Of a stretch of 64,000 nucleotides of DNA, positions 45,195 to 54,483 are shown one piece after another. Every line of letters starts with the position of its first letter. The stretch's first letter is position 1. This DNA is from Nostoc sp. 'Peltigera membranacea cyanobiont' N6 (GTDB lineage Bacteria > Cyanobacteriota > Cyanobacteriia > Cyanobacteriales > Nostocaceae). The stretch spans positions 6,510,501-6,574,500 of the forward strand of contig NZ_CP026681.1 of assembly GCF_002949735.1 (NCBI RefSeq). The letters run 5' to 3'. Under the pieces are notes generated by a model. It made no database searches, was not told the origin of the DNA, and saw only the letters and a list, made by a program, of their open reading frames with translations. The position numbers were made by a program, and so were the translations under genes.

Positions 45195-45959
45195 ATGGAT
45201 ACCAATAACAAAAGTTCCTCTAGCTTAAAACAGGAGAATCGGGGCTTGGTAGTCGATCGCCTAAAACAGGACTTAAAAAACGACCTGATTGCTGGTTTGT
45301 TGGTAGTAATTCCCCTAGCAACTACTATCTGGCTGACAATTACCATTGCTAGTTGGGTAATCAACTTCCTCACCCAAATTCCCAAACAACTGAATCCCTT
45401 TGATGGGTTAAATCCAATTCTAGTAAATTTACTGAATTTATTAGTAGGATTAGCTGTGCCACTACTGTGTATTTTATTGATGGGCTTGATGGCTCGCAAT
45501 ATTGCTGGGCGGTGGTTGTTAGATTTTGGCGAGCGATTATTACAGGCAATTCCTTTAGCAGGACAGGTATACAAAACTCTCAAACAGCTTTTAGAAACAA
45601 TACTAAAAGATTCTAATGGCAAATTTCGTCGGGTAATTTTGGTAGAGTATCCCCGCCGAGGAATTTGGGCGATCGCTTTTGTCACTGGTGCAATCAGCAG
45701 TGATATCCAAGCCCAGATGTCCCGCCCTGTCCTCAGTGTTTTTATCCCCACCACCCCAAATCCAACTACCGGATGGTACGCAGTCGTTCCTGAAGATGAG
45801 GTAGTGAACCTCTCCATGTCCATTGAAGACGCTTTTAAAATAGTTGTATCAGGTGGCATTGTCGCCCCCAATACGCCTTTGGTTTTCCCCAAAGAGTCTA
45901 ATCTGGAGGTGAAACACGACGAAATCAAGCGGCAGGTTATTTCCGTTGAAGAAACTTAA
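45195..45959 (+). CDS. DUF502-family membrane protein
   Basis: About 254 residues from ATG 45195; the TTG at 45141 would add 18. There are two membrane helices: LIAGLLVVIPLATTIWLTIT near 35-55, and a second near 80-105 (LLNLLVGLAVPLLCILLMGL). A soluble C-terminal part with conserved EYPRRGIWAIAFVTG and FIPTTPNPTTGWYAVVPEDE defines the family. The function is not established. The order DUF502, nusB, ftsY on one strand fits what I know of cyanobacteria and supports the calls of all three. Confidence 0.88.
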   Translation: MDTNNKSSSSLKQENRGLVVDRLKQDLKNDLIAGLLVVIPLATTIWLTITIASWVINFLTQIPKQLNPFDGLNPILVNLLNLLVGLAVPLLCILLMGLMARNIAGRWLLDFGERLLQAIPLAGQVYKTLKQLLETILKDSNGKFRRVILVEYPRRGIWAIAFVTGAISSDIQAQMSRPVLSVFIPTTPNPTTGWYAVVPEDEVVNLSMSIEDAFKIVVSGGIVAPNTPLVFPKESNLEVKHDEIKRQVISVEET

Positions 45960-46081
45960 ATTCAATCTGGCAAAGTCACAAGCAAATGCGTAATATTGTT
46001 GTTTGACTGTGCCAAAATTGATAGACTTGTAAGTTTGCCCGGACTAGTTAATCATTTCTCGCACAATCACCCCTCACTTTT

Positions 46082-46723
46082 ATGCAACCTCGTAAACCCC
46101 AGCAAATTGCTCGTGAATTGGCACTTTTAAGCCTTAGCCAATTGCCAGTCAATCCAAAGAAATTAGATACATTACCAGACGATCAACTAGTATCCAAATT
46201 GGTGCTAGGAGCAGTACGCACCCTGACCTCAGAAGTGCAAGATACCCTCGATAATGCCGCAGGTGAACTGCAACGCAGTAACGATCGCATCTTAAGTAGC
46301 CAAACTCGGGCCTCCGATCTCAATTCTGCTAGAGCAATGCTTCAAGAAGCGATCGCCTGCACCCAGACAGCAATCAATCAATTGGGTACAGCAGTTGATT
46401 TCCCCGAATTGATTCAACTGGCTAATCAGGATAAGGGAGTCCGTAATTATGCTAAAGAGCTTGTGATTACCGTTAACGAAAATCGACATATTATTGATGA
46501 ACTCATTTCTAGTGCTTTAGTAGATTGGCAAGTAACTCGCCTGGCCCAAATTGACCGCGATATCCTGCAAATCGCTGTGGCAGAAATGAAGTTCTTGGGA
46601 GTTCCAGATAGTATTGCCATCAACGAAGCTGTGGAGCTAGCCAAACGCTACAGTGGAGACGACGGCCATCGATTTATTAACGGTGTTTTGCGCCGAGTCA
46701 CTGAGCAGAAAAAAACAGCATAG
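46082..46723 (+). CDS. nusB: Transcription antitermination factor NusB
   Basis: 213 residues, long for NusB because of a middle insertion (about 50-105) usual in cyanobacteria. It has the start QPRKPQQIARELALLSLSQL and the C-terminal RNA-binding/NusE-facing block RDILQIAVAEMKFLGVPDSI followed by INEAVELAKRYSGDDGHRFI. It works with NusA, NusE and NusG in rRNA transcription. It lies 122 bp after the DUF502 gene. Confidence 0.95.
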   Translation: MQPRKPQQIARELALLSLSQLPVNPKKLDTLPDDQLVSKLVLGAVRTLTSEVQDTLDNAAGELQRSNDRILSSQTRASDLNSARAMLQEAIACTQTAINQLGTAVDFPELIQLANQDKGVRNYAKELVITVNENRHIIDELISSALVDWQVTRLAQIDRDILQIAVAEMKFLGVPDSIAINEAVELAKRYSGDDGHRFINGVLRRVTEQKKTA

Positions 46724-47059
46724 TACCGTACCTGAATTCGTAATTCTTAATGAAGCTCTCTACGAGACGCTAAAAGCGAACGCAACCTCGCTACCGCTAC
46801 GCTAACGTAATTCCTATATTGCTATGGAGAAAAGTCTGTAGTCGCTTCTGCGGCTTTCTTGGCGCGGAACTTCTCTCCTGGCTCTAGCCTCTTTCTTTGG
46901 GAGAAGAGGAGACGGTGCGCTGAACCAAAGGAAGCTGATTCTGTTTAAAGTGGCATGAAAGGTGAGGATAACTGGGAAGCTTTCACCCCAAGAAAAAGTG
47001 CAAAGTTAAATTAAACTCATAACTTATAACTTATAACTCATATAACTAATACTGCTGCA
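46724..47059. other. 336-bp gap between nusB and ftsY with dispersed repeats
   Basis: It holds a 'CTACGAGACGCTA...CGCTACCGCTACGCTAACG' repeat relative at 46755-46806 and an ACTTATA tandem repeat (47021-47045) just ahead of ftsY. No gene is seen. The repeats separate two genes that otherwise look like one transcription unit. Confidence 0.5.
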
Positions 47060-48688
47060 ATGGTTTTTAATTGGTTCCGTCGTCAACATAACGATTCCTC
47101 TGAGACTCCTTCTGATAAAAAACAGGAAGAAATTCCTACAAAAGAAACCCAACCAGAGCCAGCTGAAATCTCAACTGCCGAAACTGCACCAGATTTGTTA
47201 GCTTTTGCTAAAGCTGCTTATAAAAATATTCAGCAAAAACAACAGGCTGAGGTAGTCGAAACTCCACCTGATACAGCAAATGCCTCAGCAGAACCTGAAA
47301 CTGTAGAAACGGTAATTGCGGAAATCACTGAATCAGAAGCAACAGAGGAATCTGTCAGTACAACCCTAGAAACATCACAGCCAGAAGTAATCCAAGCAGC
47401 TACTGAAGAAGAAAGTAGAGAAGATTCCTCTGTAAATACAATTGCTGAAGAAACAGATGTTGAAAGCCCAGAAATAACGGCAAATGAAATTGAAAAAACC
47501 CCTACACCAGAAGCAACACAGCCAACAGCACCAGCTAATTTATCCTTCTTAGAACGGGCGGCGGCAGAACGGCAAGCAAAACTGGATCAACTAATAGCCA
47601 CCGCCATTGAAGTTCCAGAACCAGAGATAGTACAGCCAATCGCTGCAACCTCAGAAATAGGAGAGGAAATTCCCGGACTGGTATTTGATGATGGATTTGT
47701 CTGGTCAGCAAAAGTCTTAGCAGCTCAAGGTAGAAATCCAGAAGACGTTTCTATTGAAGAAATTACCTGGCTGAAAAAGCTCCGGCAAGGGTTAGATAAA
47801 ACTCGCCGGAGTATTCTCAACCAACTGAAGGCGATCGTTGGTCAAGGGCCCCTTAACCAAGCTGCTGTAACGGAAATTGAGGCATTACTGCTGCAAGCTG
47901 ATGTCGGTGTAGAGGCGACAGATTTTATTATCAATGCCCTACAAACAAAACTTCGAGAAGAAGTTACTGCGCCAGAAGAAGCGATCGCTTATCTGAAAAA
48001 AATCCTCCGGGATATGCTGGATGCACCAAGCATTGCATCCCACAAAACTAGTTTTACCCCAGAAAAAGAAACCTTGAACATTTGGTTAATCACTGGAGTG
48101 AATGGTGCCGGTAAAACCACCACTATCGGCAAAATTGCCCACTTGGGACAAAAATCTGGCTATAAATGCTTGATTGGCGCAGCAGACACCTTCCGCGCCG
48201 CCGCCGTCGAACAGGTGAAGGTTTGGGGTAGTAGAAGTGGTGTAGAAGTAATTGCCAATCCTGGGAAAAATACAGATCCGGCAGCAGTTGTGTTTGATGC
48301 GATCGCAGCTGCCCAATCGCGACAAACAGAGTTACTTCTGGTAGATACAGCTGGACGACTGCAAAACAAGAAAAATTTAATGGATGAACTCGGTAAAATT
48401 CGGCGAATTATCGACAAAAAAGCCCCAAATGCCAAAGTAGAATCCCTATTGGTTTTAGATGCCACTTTAGGTCAAAATGGACTCCGGCAAGCCGAAGTTT
48501 TCTCCCAAGCGGCCCAACTGAGTGGCGTTGTCTTAACCAAGCTAGATGGCACTGCTAAAGGTGGTGTTGCCCTTGCCGTTGTGCAACAGCTAGGCTTACC
48601 CATTCGATTTATTGGTGCTGGCGAAGGAATTGAAGACCTGCGCCCCTTTTCGAGCTATGAATTTGTCGAAGCTCTATTGAGTGGCTAA
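47060..48688 (+). CDS. ftsY: Signal recognition particle receptor FtsY
   Basis: 542 residues. An acidic, Glu/Thr-rich N-terminal A domain (about 15-190) is followed by the N domain (four-helix, about 220-310) and the G domain: GVNGAGKTTTIGKIAHL (P-loop, about 345), DTFRAAAVEQVKVW, LLVDTAGRLQNKKNLM and TKLDGTAKGG. It docks ribosome-SRP complexes at the membrane, with GTP hydrolysis shared with Ffh. It is followed by a structured non-coding region. Confidence 0.97.
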   Translation: MVFNWFRRQHNDSSETPSDKKQEEIPTKETQPEPAEISTAETAPDLLAFAKAAYKNIQQKQQAEVVETPPDTANASAEPETVETVIAEITESEATEESVSTTLETSQPEVIQAATEEESREDSSVNTIAEETDVESPEITANEIEKTPTPEATQPTAPANLSFLERAAAERQAKLDQLIATAIEVPEPEIVQPIAATSEIGEEIPGLVFDDGFVWSAKVLAAQGRNPEDVSIEEITWLKKLRQGLDKTRRSILNQLKAIVGQGPLNQAAVTEIEALLLQADVGVEATDFIINALQTKLREEVTAPEEAIAYLKKILRDMLDAPSIASHKTSFTPEKETLNIWLITGVNGAGKTTTIGKIAHLGQKSGYKCLIGAADTFRAAAVEQVKVWGSRSGVEVIANPGKNTDPAAVVFDAIAAAQSRQTELLLVDTAGRLQNKKNLMDELGKIRRIIDKKAPNAKVESLLVLDATLGQNGLRQAEVFSQAAQLSGVVLTKLDGTAKGGVALAVVQQLGLPIRFIGAGEGIEDLRPFSSYEFVEALLSG

Positions 48689-49573
48689 TTGAAAAATTTG
48701 GAGTTAAAAATTTTTCTTGACAAAATCATAAATTTAGGGATGACTGATCTGGTATTATCACTTGAACTAACTAGAAACTGTTCAAGTCGTAAAATCACAA
48801 GTTTGTCACAATAAATGGGTGACTTTGCTAAAATCTCAAGCTAATGCCCTTTTTTCACCCCCGAAGGGCTTTTGTATGTAACAGCACAGAAATTTCTTTG
48901 CTACATACAAAAGCCCGTAAACTTACATTTTGTACCCGTTTCAAGGGCACGCGAGACGCTAGCTCCCACAAACACAACTATTGTGGGATGGACAGCCGTA
49001 TAAGCGGTGAAGAGTGCGTTGGAGAGCCAGCGCGGGTGAGTCCAGCACTGCGGGATGGTTTCCCTCCGCAGTTAATTTATATTGGCTATGGCGATTTCAA
49101 GACTTATTTACATATTCTCAGCTTTGGGAATTAATATAAGTCTGTTATTTACCAAACCAAGCTCGATTTGAGCGCTTATAGAGGTTTTCACTGAAAAGAC
49201 TTCTAGTTTTTTAGTTGCTTATACCCAAACAGTTACTCTGAAAGCGTTATAAATTATTCTTTGAATAAAGTATTCTTATAACTTTAGAGATATGCTTTGG
49301 AGATTAAGTTATGAAAAAATGAAAATTTTTCTGAACTATTACTGCAACTAGTAATTTTTACGGGTTGAGTTTTAATTAAAAATACATGATTTGAAATGAC
49401 TAATTATTCCATCAAAAATCCAATAAGCAGATAAAATACCGATAAAAGTTGCCTGTTACGTCTTTATACTCTTGCTAAAGTGGCAAGTCTTGTCTAAATA
49501 TGGTTTAGCAATGCCAAAGCCAAAAAGTTTATAAGTAATCTAAAATCTGCCAATATAAAGTGCAATAATACCT
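48689..49573. other. 885-bp gap with strong nested hairpins downstream of ftsY
   Basis: ACTTGAAC/GTTCAAGT (48760-48767 and 48780-48787) is a small hairpin. GCCCTT (48846-48851) and AAGGGC (48864-48869) followed by TTTTG look like a terminator. GGGCTTTTGTATGTA (48866-48880) and TACATACAAAAGCCC (48902-48916) form a perfect 15-bp stem that uses the same GGGC, so the two structures exclude each other. Around 49010-49070 lies a relative of the dispersed 'GTTGGAGAGCCAG' repeat. The remainder to 49573 is AT-rich. A 96-codon frame at 48844-49134 crosses these repeats and is not credible as a gene. Confidence 0.65.
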
Positions 49574-50962
49574 GTGCCTGTGTCTCAACTGCCCTCTCAA
49601 CCCACTGACAACAATAGTGCTGCGACAGATGTCACACCAGTCGTAGCACTCAAAGAACTCGTGGCAAGGTTGCACCGGGAACAGAACAAAATTCAAGATT
49701 TGCTCAGTTCTTTAGGATTTGCCCTGAGAAGTTTCAATAATTTGAATCAGTTTTTGGAACTGATCCCACTAATGGCAACAAGAGTGACAGATGCAGACGG
49801 CAGCGCCTTGTTTCTCTACAAACCTAATGGTCAAGTCAGGTTAGAACAGTTACATTGGCAAGATAGTGGCCAGCGCAAGAATATCCGCAAAGCGCTAGAA
49901 ATAGCCAGCAGTCAAATCACGCTTTTGCCGAATACTGCTCCTCTAGCCAATGCGACAGGAATTTTGGATGACCAGATGCATCGCCATTTAGGGCCAGATG
50001 TGCAAATCTTTGGTACGGCGATTCTGGTGAAGCATACAGAACGGGGATGGCTCTATGTATTGAGCCGCGATCCAGAATATAGTTGGACAGAAACTAGGCA
50101 AAAGTTAGTTAGATTAGTTGCAGACCAAACAGCAGTAGCGATCGAAAACGATGAACTAGCTGTAGAACTAAGAAAAAAAGAACGCTTAGATCAAGAACTA
50201 GAAATTGGCGCAGAAATTCAACGGCGACTTTTACCACGTCAATGCCCCACAATCCCTGGTGCAGTGCTAGCGGCACGTTGTAAACCTGCAAATCGCGTCG
50301 GCGGAGACTACTACGACTTTATTGCTACCAATCAGAATAAGATTCGGCTCAAGACTAAAGGCGATATAGAAACTAGTCGCTGGGGTTTGGTGATTGGAGA
50401 TGTCATGGGCAAAGGTGTCCCTGCTGGGTTGATTATGACGATGATGCGGGGAATGCTACGGGGAGAAGTGCTACATGGGAATTCCCCAGCAAAAATTCTG
50501 CAAAACTTAAATAGAGTTATGTATGCGGATTTGGAAAATTCCCACCGCTTTGTAACGCTATTTTACTCAGAATATAATCCCCATAGTCGAATTTTGTCTT
50601 ATAGCAATGCGGCACACAATCCTCCCTTATGGTGGCACGCAGCCACAAAAACTGTTAGCCGTTTAGATACTCTAGGAATGCTAATCGGTTTGGATGCTAA
50701 CAGCCAATATGAAGATGCTCAGGTACAGTTAGAGCCTGGGGATACAATTATTTACTATACAGATGGTTTGACCGATGCTGCGGCGGCTGGTGGCGATCGC
50801 TTCGATGAAGATAACTTTGTCACTGGCTTCAATACGGCTTGCAAGTACTGTAATGGTCCAGAGGAGATTGTGGATTACCTATTTGACCAAGTTCAGCAAT
50901 TCATTGGTGATGATAAGCAAAACACTGATGATATGACACTAGTTGTTCTACAAATTTTATAG
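49574..50962 (+). CDS. PP2C-type (SpoIIE/RsbU-like) serine phosphatase with GAF domain
   Basis: 462 residues: a helical start (about 25-50), a GAF-like domain (about 55-200), a coil (about 200-230, ELAVELRKKERLDQELEIGA), and a PP2C/SpoIIE domain from 232. In the phosphatase domain the metal-binding motifs are intact: GGDYYDF, GDVMGKGVPAGLI, NAAHNPPLWW, YTDGLTDAAAAGGDRF and TDDMTLVVL. It should dephosphorylate an anti-anti-sigma-type protein in a partner-switching pathway triggered through GAF. It has two GTG candidates (49574, 49580). It follows ftsY on the same strand, but distantly. Confidence 0.9.
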   Translation: MPVSQLPSQPTDNNSAATDVTPVVALKELVARLHREQNKIQDLLSSLGFALRSFNNLNQFLELIPLMATRVTDADGSALFLYKPNGQVRLEQLHWQDSGQRKNIRKALEIASSQITLLPNTAPLANATGILDDQMHRHLGPDVQIFGTAILVKHTERGWLYVLSRDPEYSWTETRQKLVRLVADQTAVAIENDELAVELRKKERLDQELEIGAEIQRRLLPRQCPTIPGAVLAARCKPANRVGGDYYDFIATNQNKIRLKTKGDIETSRWGLVIGDVMGKGVPAGLIMTMMRGMLRGEVLHGNSPAKILQNLNRVMYADLENSHRFVTLFYSEYNPHSRILSYSNAAHNPPLWWHAATKTVSRLDTLGMLIGLDANSQYEDAQVQLEPGDTIIYYTDGLTDAAAAGGDRFDEDNFVTGFNTACKYCNGPEEIVDYLFDQVQQFIGDDKQNTDDMTLVVLQIL

Positions 50963-51516
50963 ATTGTGCTTAAACTCCAACCGAAGAGTGGTTCGGTAAC
51001 TGGGGATTCACCGCACTAAATTTAATTTTTAATTTATTTTTCCTAAGAATTTCCGTAGCGATCGCCCAAATAGTCGCACATTAACCTTTTTTCAGGATTC
51101 ATTTGTATTTAGCCTTTCGGATAATACATAAAAAATGATCCTTAGAATACATTTCCGTTCAAACAAAAACTATATATTTTGCACATCTAGCACAGTAGGA
51201 AACGTCAAGGGGGAGAGCAGGTAAAAGGTAAAATGTACAAGGTAAAAAGTAAAAAGTAAATTTACTTCTTCATTTTTGCTTTCTTTATATCCTTGTCACG
51301 CAAGCATTTAGCCTGCTCACTTTTGACGTTTTAATTTTTCTTTTCTCCGGCGTAGTAAGTTAACAACAGCTACGACGGAGTTTTGCTTTCTTTGTTTCTC
51401 AAGTCTAAAGTTGGTCATTTTAAACTTCCTTAGTATTTGATTTAACAACTTTCATTTAATGATTTGTCAAGATATTTCTGAAAATATTTTAGTTGAAAAA
51501 TTCAGAATTAAAATGG
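50963..51516. other. 554-bp gap between convergent genes
   Basis: It holds an AAGGTAA/AAAAGTA tandem repeat block (51222-51260) and the hairpin-plus-T-run described at 51345. The remainder is AT-rich without a credible gene. Confidence 0.5.
51345..51394 (+). terminator. Terminator-like hairpin on the plus strand
   Basis: CTCCGGCGTAG (51345-51355) and CTACGACGGAG (51370-51380) pair over 11 positions with one mismatch and are followed by TTTTGCTTTCTTTG. It stands 380 bp after the phosphatase stop and may end that transcript or a small RNA. Confidence 0.5.
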
Positions 51517-52800
51517 CTATTCCTGCGCCCCAGCTTTTTGCAAACTCCGCACTATATTCTTGTAACCGTTAAATTCTGCAATCATCAAAGCAGTATAACC
51601 ACCCCGGTTTTTCAAATTTACATCCGCCCCAGCTTGGAGTAATAACTGCACAATTTCGCCATAACCACCTGATGCAGCCCACATCAATGATGTTGCCCTT
51701 GCTGAGTCTTGAAAATTCACATCTGCCCCTTTTGCCAGCAGTAAATGTATAATCTCTGTGTGCTTGCGTTCAGTTGCTTTGATCAAAGCAGTTTTGCCAT
51801 CGTCCCCTAGAGTATTGACATCAGCGCCATAGTCTAGCAATACTTTCACTGTTTGGGTGTGTCCTTGTGATGCAGCCAATGTCAAAGGTAGTTCACCAAG
51901 ATTTTTACCATTAATATCTGCCCCAGAACGCAGGAGTGCCTCGACAATTTTGCTATGTCCCTGCAATGCTGCTACCAGTAGTGGCGTATCACCCAGGTGG
52001 TTATTAATTTGGGCATCTGCACCTCTATTAAGTAATACTTGCACGACATCAATGTAGCCTTCCACAACGGCGAGATGTAGGGCAGTTTCACCATCTTGGT
52101 CTTGGAGATTAATTTCAGCCCCTCGATCGAGTAAAGCTGTTGCGATCGCACTGTGTCCACTTGCTGCTGCTGCCGATAATGCAGTTCCACCGTCAGCGTT
52201 TTTCATATTCACATCAGCCCCTGCTGCTAGCAGTGCTTCCACAACCTCCAGATGCCCCAAGTCTACCGCTAATGTTAAGAGTGTCTCACCTTCTCGATCT
52301 GGGATATTGACATCAGCACCAGTTTGGAGAATTGCTTGTAAAACTTCGATGTTTCCCTGCTTAATGGCAAGTTTCAACGCAGTATCATCATCTTTATCGG
52401 CGATATTCACCTTTGCACCAGCAGCCAATAAGACTTGTACTACATTAATATGACCTTTGAGGACTGCTGCCATTAAAGCTGTGCTGCCATCTTCATTAGT
52501 GGCATTCACATCAGCACCCTTAGATAGTAAAAGCTGCAAAATGTCAAGTTGTTTAGCACTAGCCGCCAACATCAAAGCCGTCAAACCATAGAGCTTTCTG
52601 GGCAAGTTGATATTTGCCCCGGCATCCAGCAGCGATCGCACAATTTCGGTGTAGCCTAAATTGGCAGCAAACATTAACGCCGTCGTGCCTTGGCGATCGC
52701 AAGCGTGTACCTTCGCACCAGCAGCCAGGAGCGCACACAGCGCCTTGATATCGCCACTTTTAGCAGCTTTTAGCAGCAAAGTATCGTTGTTTTCAGTCAT
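51517..52800 (-). CDS. Ankyrin-repeat protein
   Basis: 427 residues from ATG 52800 (MTENNDTLLLKAAKSGDIKA); a TTG at 52875 would add 25 unconvincing residues. It consists almost entirely of about thirteen 33-residue ankyrin repeats of consensus DxxGxTALxxAaxxGhxxiVqxLLxaGAdvN. It has no signal peptide or enzyme domain, so it is a cytoplasmic protein-binding scaffold whose partner is not identifiable. It stands alone; the plus-strand hairpin at 51345 converges on it. Confidence 0.92.
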   Translation of the reverse strand: MTENNDTLLLKAAKSGDIKALCALLAAGAKVHACDRQGTTALMFAANLGYTEIVRSLLDAGANINLPRKLYGLTALMLAASAKQLDILQLLLSKGADVNATNEDGSTALMAAVLKGHINVVQVLLAAGAKVNIADKDDDTALKLAIKQGNIEVLQAILQTGADVNIPDREGETLLTLAVDLGHLEVVEALLAAGADVNMKNADGGTALSAAAASGHSAIATALLDRGAEINLQDQDGETALHLAVVEGYIDVVQVLLNRGADAQINNHLGDTPLLVAALQGHSKIVEALLRSGADINGKNLGELPLTLAASQGHTQTVKVLLDYGADVNTLGDDGKTALIKATERKHTEIIHLLLAKGADVNFQDSARATSLMWAASGGYGEIVQLLLQAGADVNLKNRGGYTALMIAEFNGYKNIVRSLQKAGAQE

Positions 52801-52887
52801 GAATGAGATCCCACACAGGGGTTTTGTTCGTCTACCCTCAAAACTCAGTCTGAGATTGTTTATGCACTTTGGCAAGAGGGTTATGCA

Positions 52888-52920
52888 ATTAAAAATTAAA
52901 AATTAAAAATTAAAAATTTA
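52888..52920. repeat. AATTAAA tandem repeat
   Basis: Four to five copies of AATTAAA stand upstream of the ankyrin gene, in the 298-bp gap before the DUF4079 gene. No other feature is seen there apart from AT-rich sequence. Confidence 0.75.
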
Positions 52921-53098
52921 GAAATGCAGTCTTGGCAAGCATTCTATCTATTGACTGGATGCAAATTTAAGCTAAGGGAGGCTTCACTCTTGTCTTCTCT
53001 CCTCATCCCTTAATCTCTTTTAATTTTGTGCAACTTTAAGCACAGAGAATAGAGTTATGCTAATTTTTATGAAGATTTAATAATTAGGCGAGAACACT

Positions 53099-53569
53099 AT
53101 GAGTCTGGAACTTTCTGCGTCGGTGAAATATTGGCTAAACTTCTTCCATCCGGTGCTGATGTGGGCACTATTAGCACTCTCAATTTATGCTGCCTACTTG
53201 GGGCTGAAAGTACAGCGTACCAGAAATGCTCAAGGGGAAGAAAAGAAAGAACTGATTAAAGGTAGATATAACCTCAGACATTACCAAATCGGGTCTATAC
53301 TCTTAGGTTTTATGGTAGCAGGTGCGATCGGAGGGATGGGTGTCACTTACATCAATAATGGCAAGTTATTTGTGGGGCCTCACCTGCTGGCAGGACTGGG
53401 CATGACGGGTCTGATTGCATTTTCTGCTGCTTTGTCGCCTTATATGCAGAAAGGGGCAAATTGGGCGCGTGCAACTCATATTTTGCTAAATTTCACGCTT
53501 TTGGGACTTTTTGCTTGGCAAGCTGTTACTGGCGTGCAAATTGTCCAAAGACTTCTTACTAAAGCTTAG
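53099..53569 (+). CDS. DUF4079-family membrane protein
   Basis: 156 residues with four predicted membrane helices (about 17-36, 63-85, 92-110, 125-148). Conserved elements are an early His in NFFHPVLMWALLALSIYAAY, RYNLRHYQIGS and GPHLLAGLGMTGLIAFSAAL; the spaced His residues would suit haem binding as in cytochrome b561-like folds, an inference only. The family is found in cyanobacteria and plants, and the function is not established. The start is ATG 53099. Confidence 0.85.
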   Translation: MSLELSASVKYWLNFFHPVLMWALLALSIYAAYLGLKVQRTRNAQGEEKKELIKGRYNLRHYQIGSILLGFMVAGAIGGMGVTYINNGKLFVGPHLLAGLGMTGLIAFSAALSPYMQKGANWARATHILLNFTLLGLFAWQAVTGVQIVQRLLTKA

Positions 53570-53571
53570 TC

Positions 53572-53627
53572 ATTTGTCCTTTGTCATTAGTCCTTTGTCA
53601 TTAGTGTATGAGCAATGACAAAGGACT
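53572..53627. terminator. Repeat-derived 14-bp inverted repeat between convergent genes
   Basis: AGTCCTTTGTCATT (53589-53602) and AATGACAAAGGACT (53614-53627) are perfect complements. The left arm is one unit of a CATT(A/T)GTCCTTTGT tandem repeat that starts at 53572. The structure lies between the DUF4079 stop and the DUF1997 stop and probably ends both transcripts. Confidence 0.65.
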
Positions 53628-53633
53628 GTTAAA

Positions 53634-54305
53634 TCACCGCTTTTGTTTAGAATTAACAAGAAGGGATTTTTCCAAAGATTTCTGAAAATCTTGCTGAACT
53701 TTGCGAGTTAAGCGCCGGGAGACTTGGCGGACGATTTGGTTAAGTAAGCGATCGCCAGTAGATTGAATTATAGATTTGGGTAATCGCTGAATAAATCGGG
53801 GAAAGTGCAAATCAACAACTAAATCTAATTCCCATTCAACTCTTGTAACCTCGCCGCTAGTGCAAGCATTGTTTTCTATTAGCTGTAGAGATGCCTTATA
53901 ATCTACGTCATAACCAGGCGCTTGGTAATCAGGAATGGGGATTGTACGGATGCGGTAAATACCCTCATCTGGGGGCAATAATTCCAAACCAATTTTCGGT
54001 TCTACTTCATAACCGAAAGCACCAAAACGACCAATTACTAAAGCATAGCCATTTTCCCCAAGTAATTGCACTTTCATGGGTTGAGCGCAACGAGAAAACC
54101 ATGAAGCGTGGGCATTAAGATACTCAGCAACCTTCTCTGCTGAGGCAGGCATTTCCATAAAATCTTGATAACGACCATAAAATTTTGTGAGCGTCGCTAC
54201 ATTTACGTCTGTTAATGTATCCTTAGCCTCTTCTTGGCTGGACGCTACAGGTAAAACTGCTTCTGTTACTTCCCAGGATTTATATTCGCCTTGTCTTGAA
54301 AGCAT
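53634..54305 (-). CDS. DUF1997-family protein
   Basis: 223 residues: YGRYQDFMEMPASAEKVAEY, then GYALVIGRFGAFGYEVEPKI, and IRTIPIPDYQAPGYDVDYKA, followed by a basic C-terminus. The fold looks like a START/Bet v1-type domain (SRPBCC, like other DUF1997 proteins). In cyanobacteria and chloroplasts the family is uncharacterised or tied to photosynthesis by phylogeny only. It converges with the DUF4079 gene. Confidence 0.85.
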   Translation of the reverse strand: MLSRQGEYKSWEVTEAVLPVASSQEEAKDTLTDVNVATLTKFYGRYQDFMEMPASAEKVAEYLNAHASWFSRCAQPMKVQLLGENGYALVIGRFGAFGYEVEPKIGLELLPPDEGIYRIRTIPIPDYQAPGYDVDYKASLQLIENNACTSGEVTRVEWELDLVVDLHFPRFIQRLPKSIIQSTGDRLLNQIVRQVSRRLTRKVQQDFQKSLEKSLLVNSKQKR

Positions 54306-54483
54306 AAATGCATTACTGTATATTTTGGCGTTCGTCTATATTAATAGTTCCCCACGTGCCTGGGTCATTTTGCATCAATATCGCATTTTGACCAAAACCT
54401 CATTAATCTGCCATCACCTCCATAGAATTACTAAAATAAAGAACTGAACAAGCACACAATAGTTTCCCAGGATAGCATTTCTT

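Noticed and set aside
45137..45928. 263-codon minus-strand frame
   Set aside because: It is antisense to the DUF502 gene over nearly its whole length and its sequence has no family character; the plus strand has conserved blocks.
48844..49134. 96-codon plus-strand frame after ftsY
   Set aside because: It runs through a 15-bp inverted repeat and a dispersed 'GTTGGAGAGCCAG' repeat, with no ribosome-binding site and no protein-like composition.
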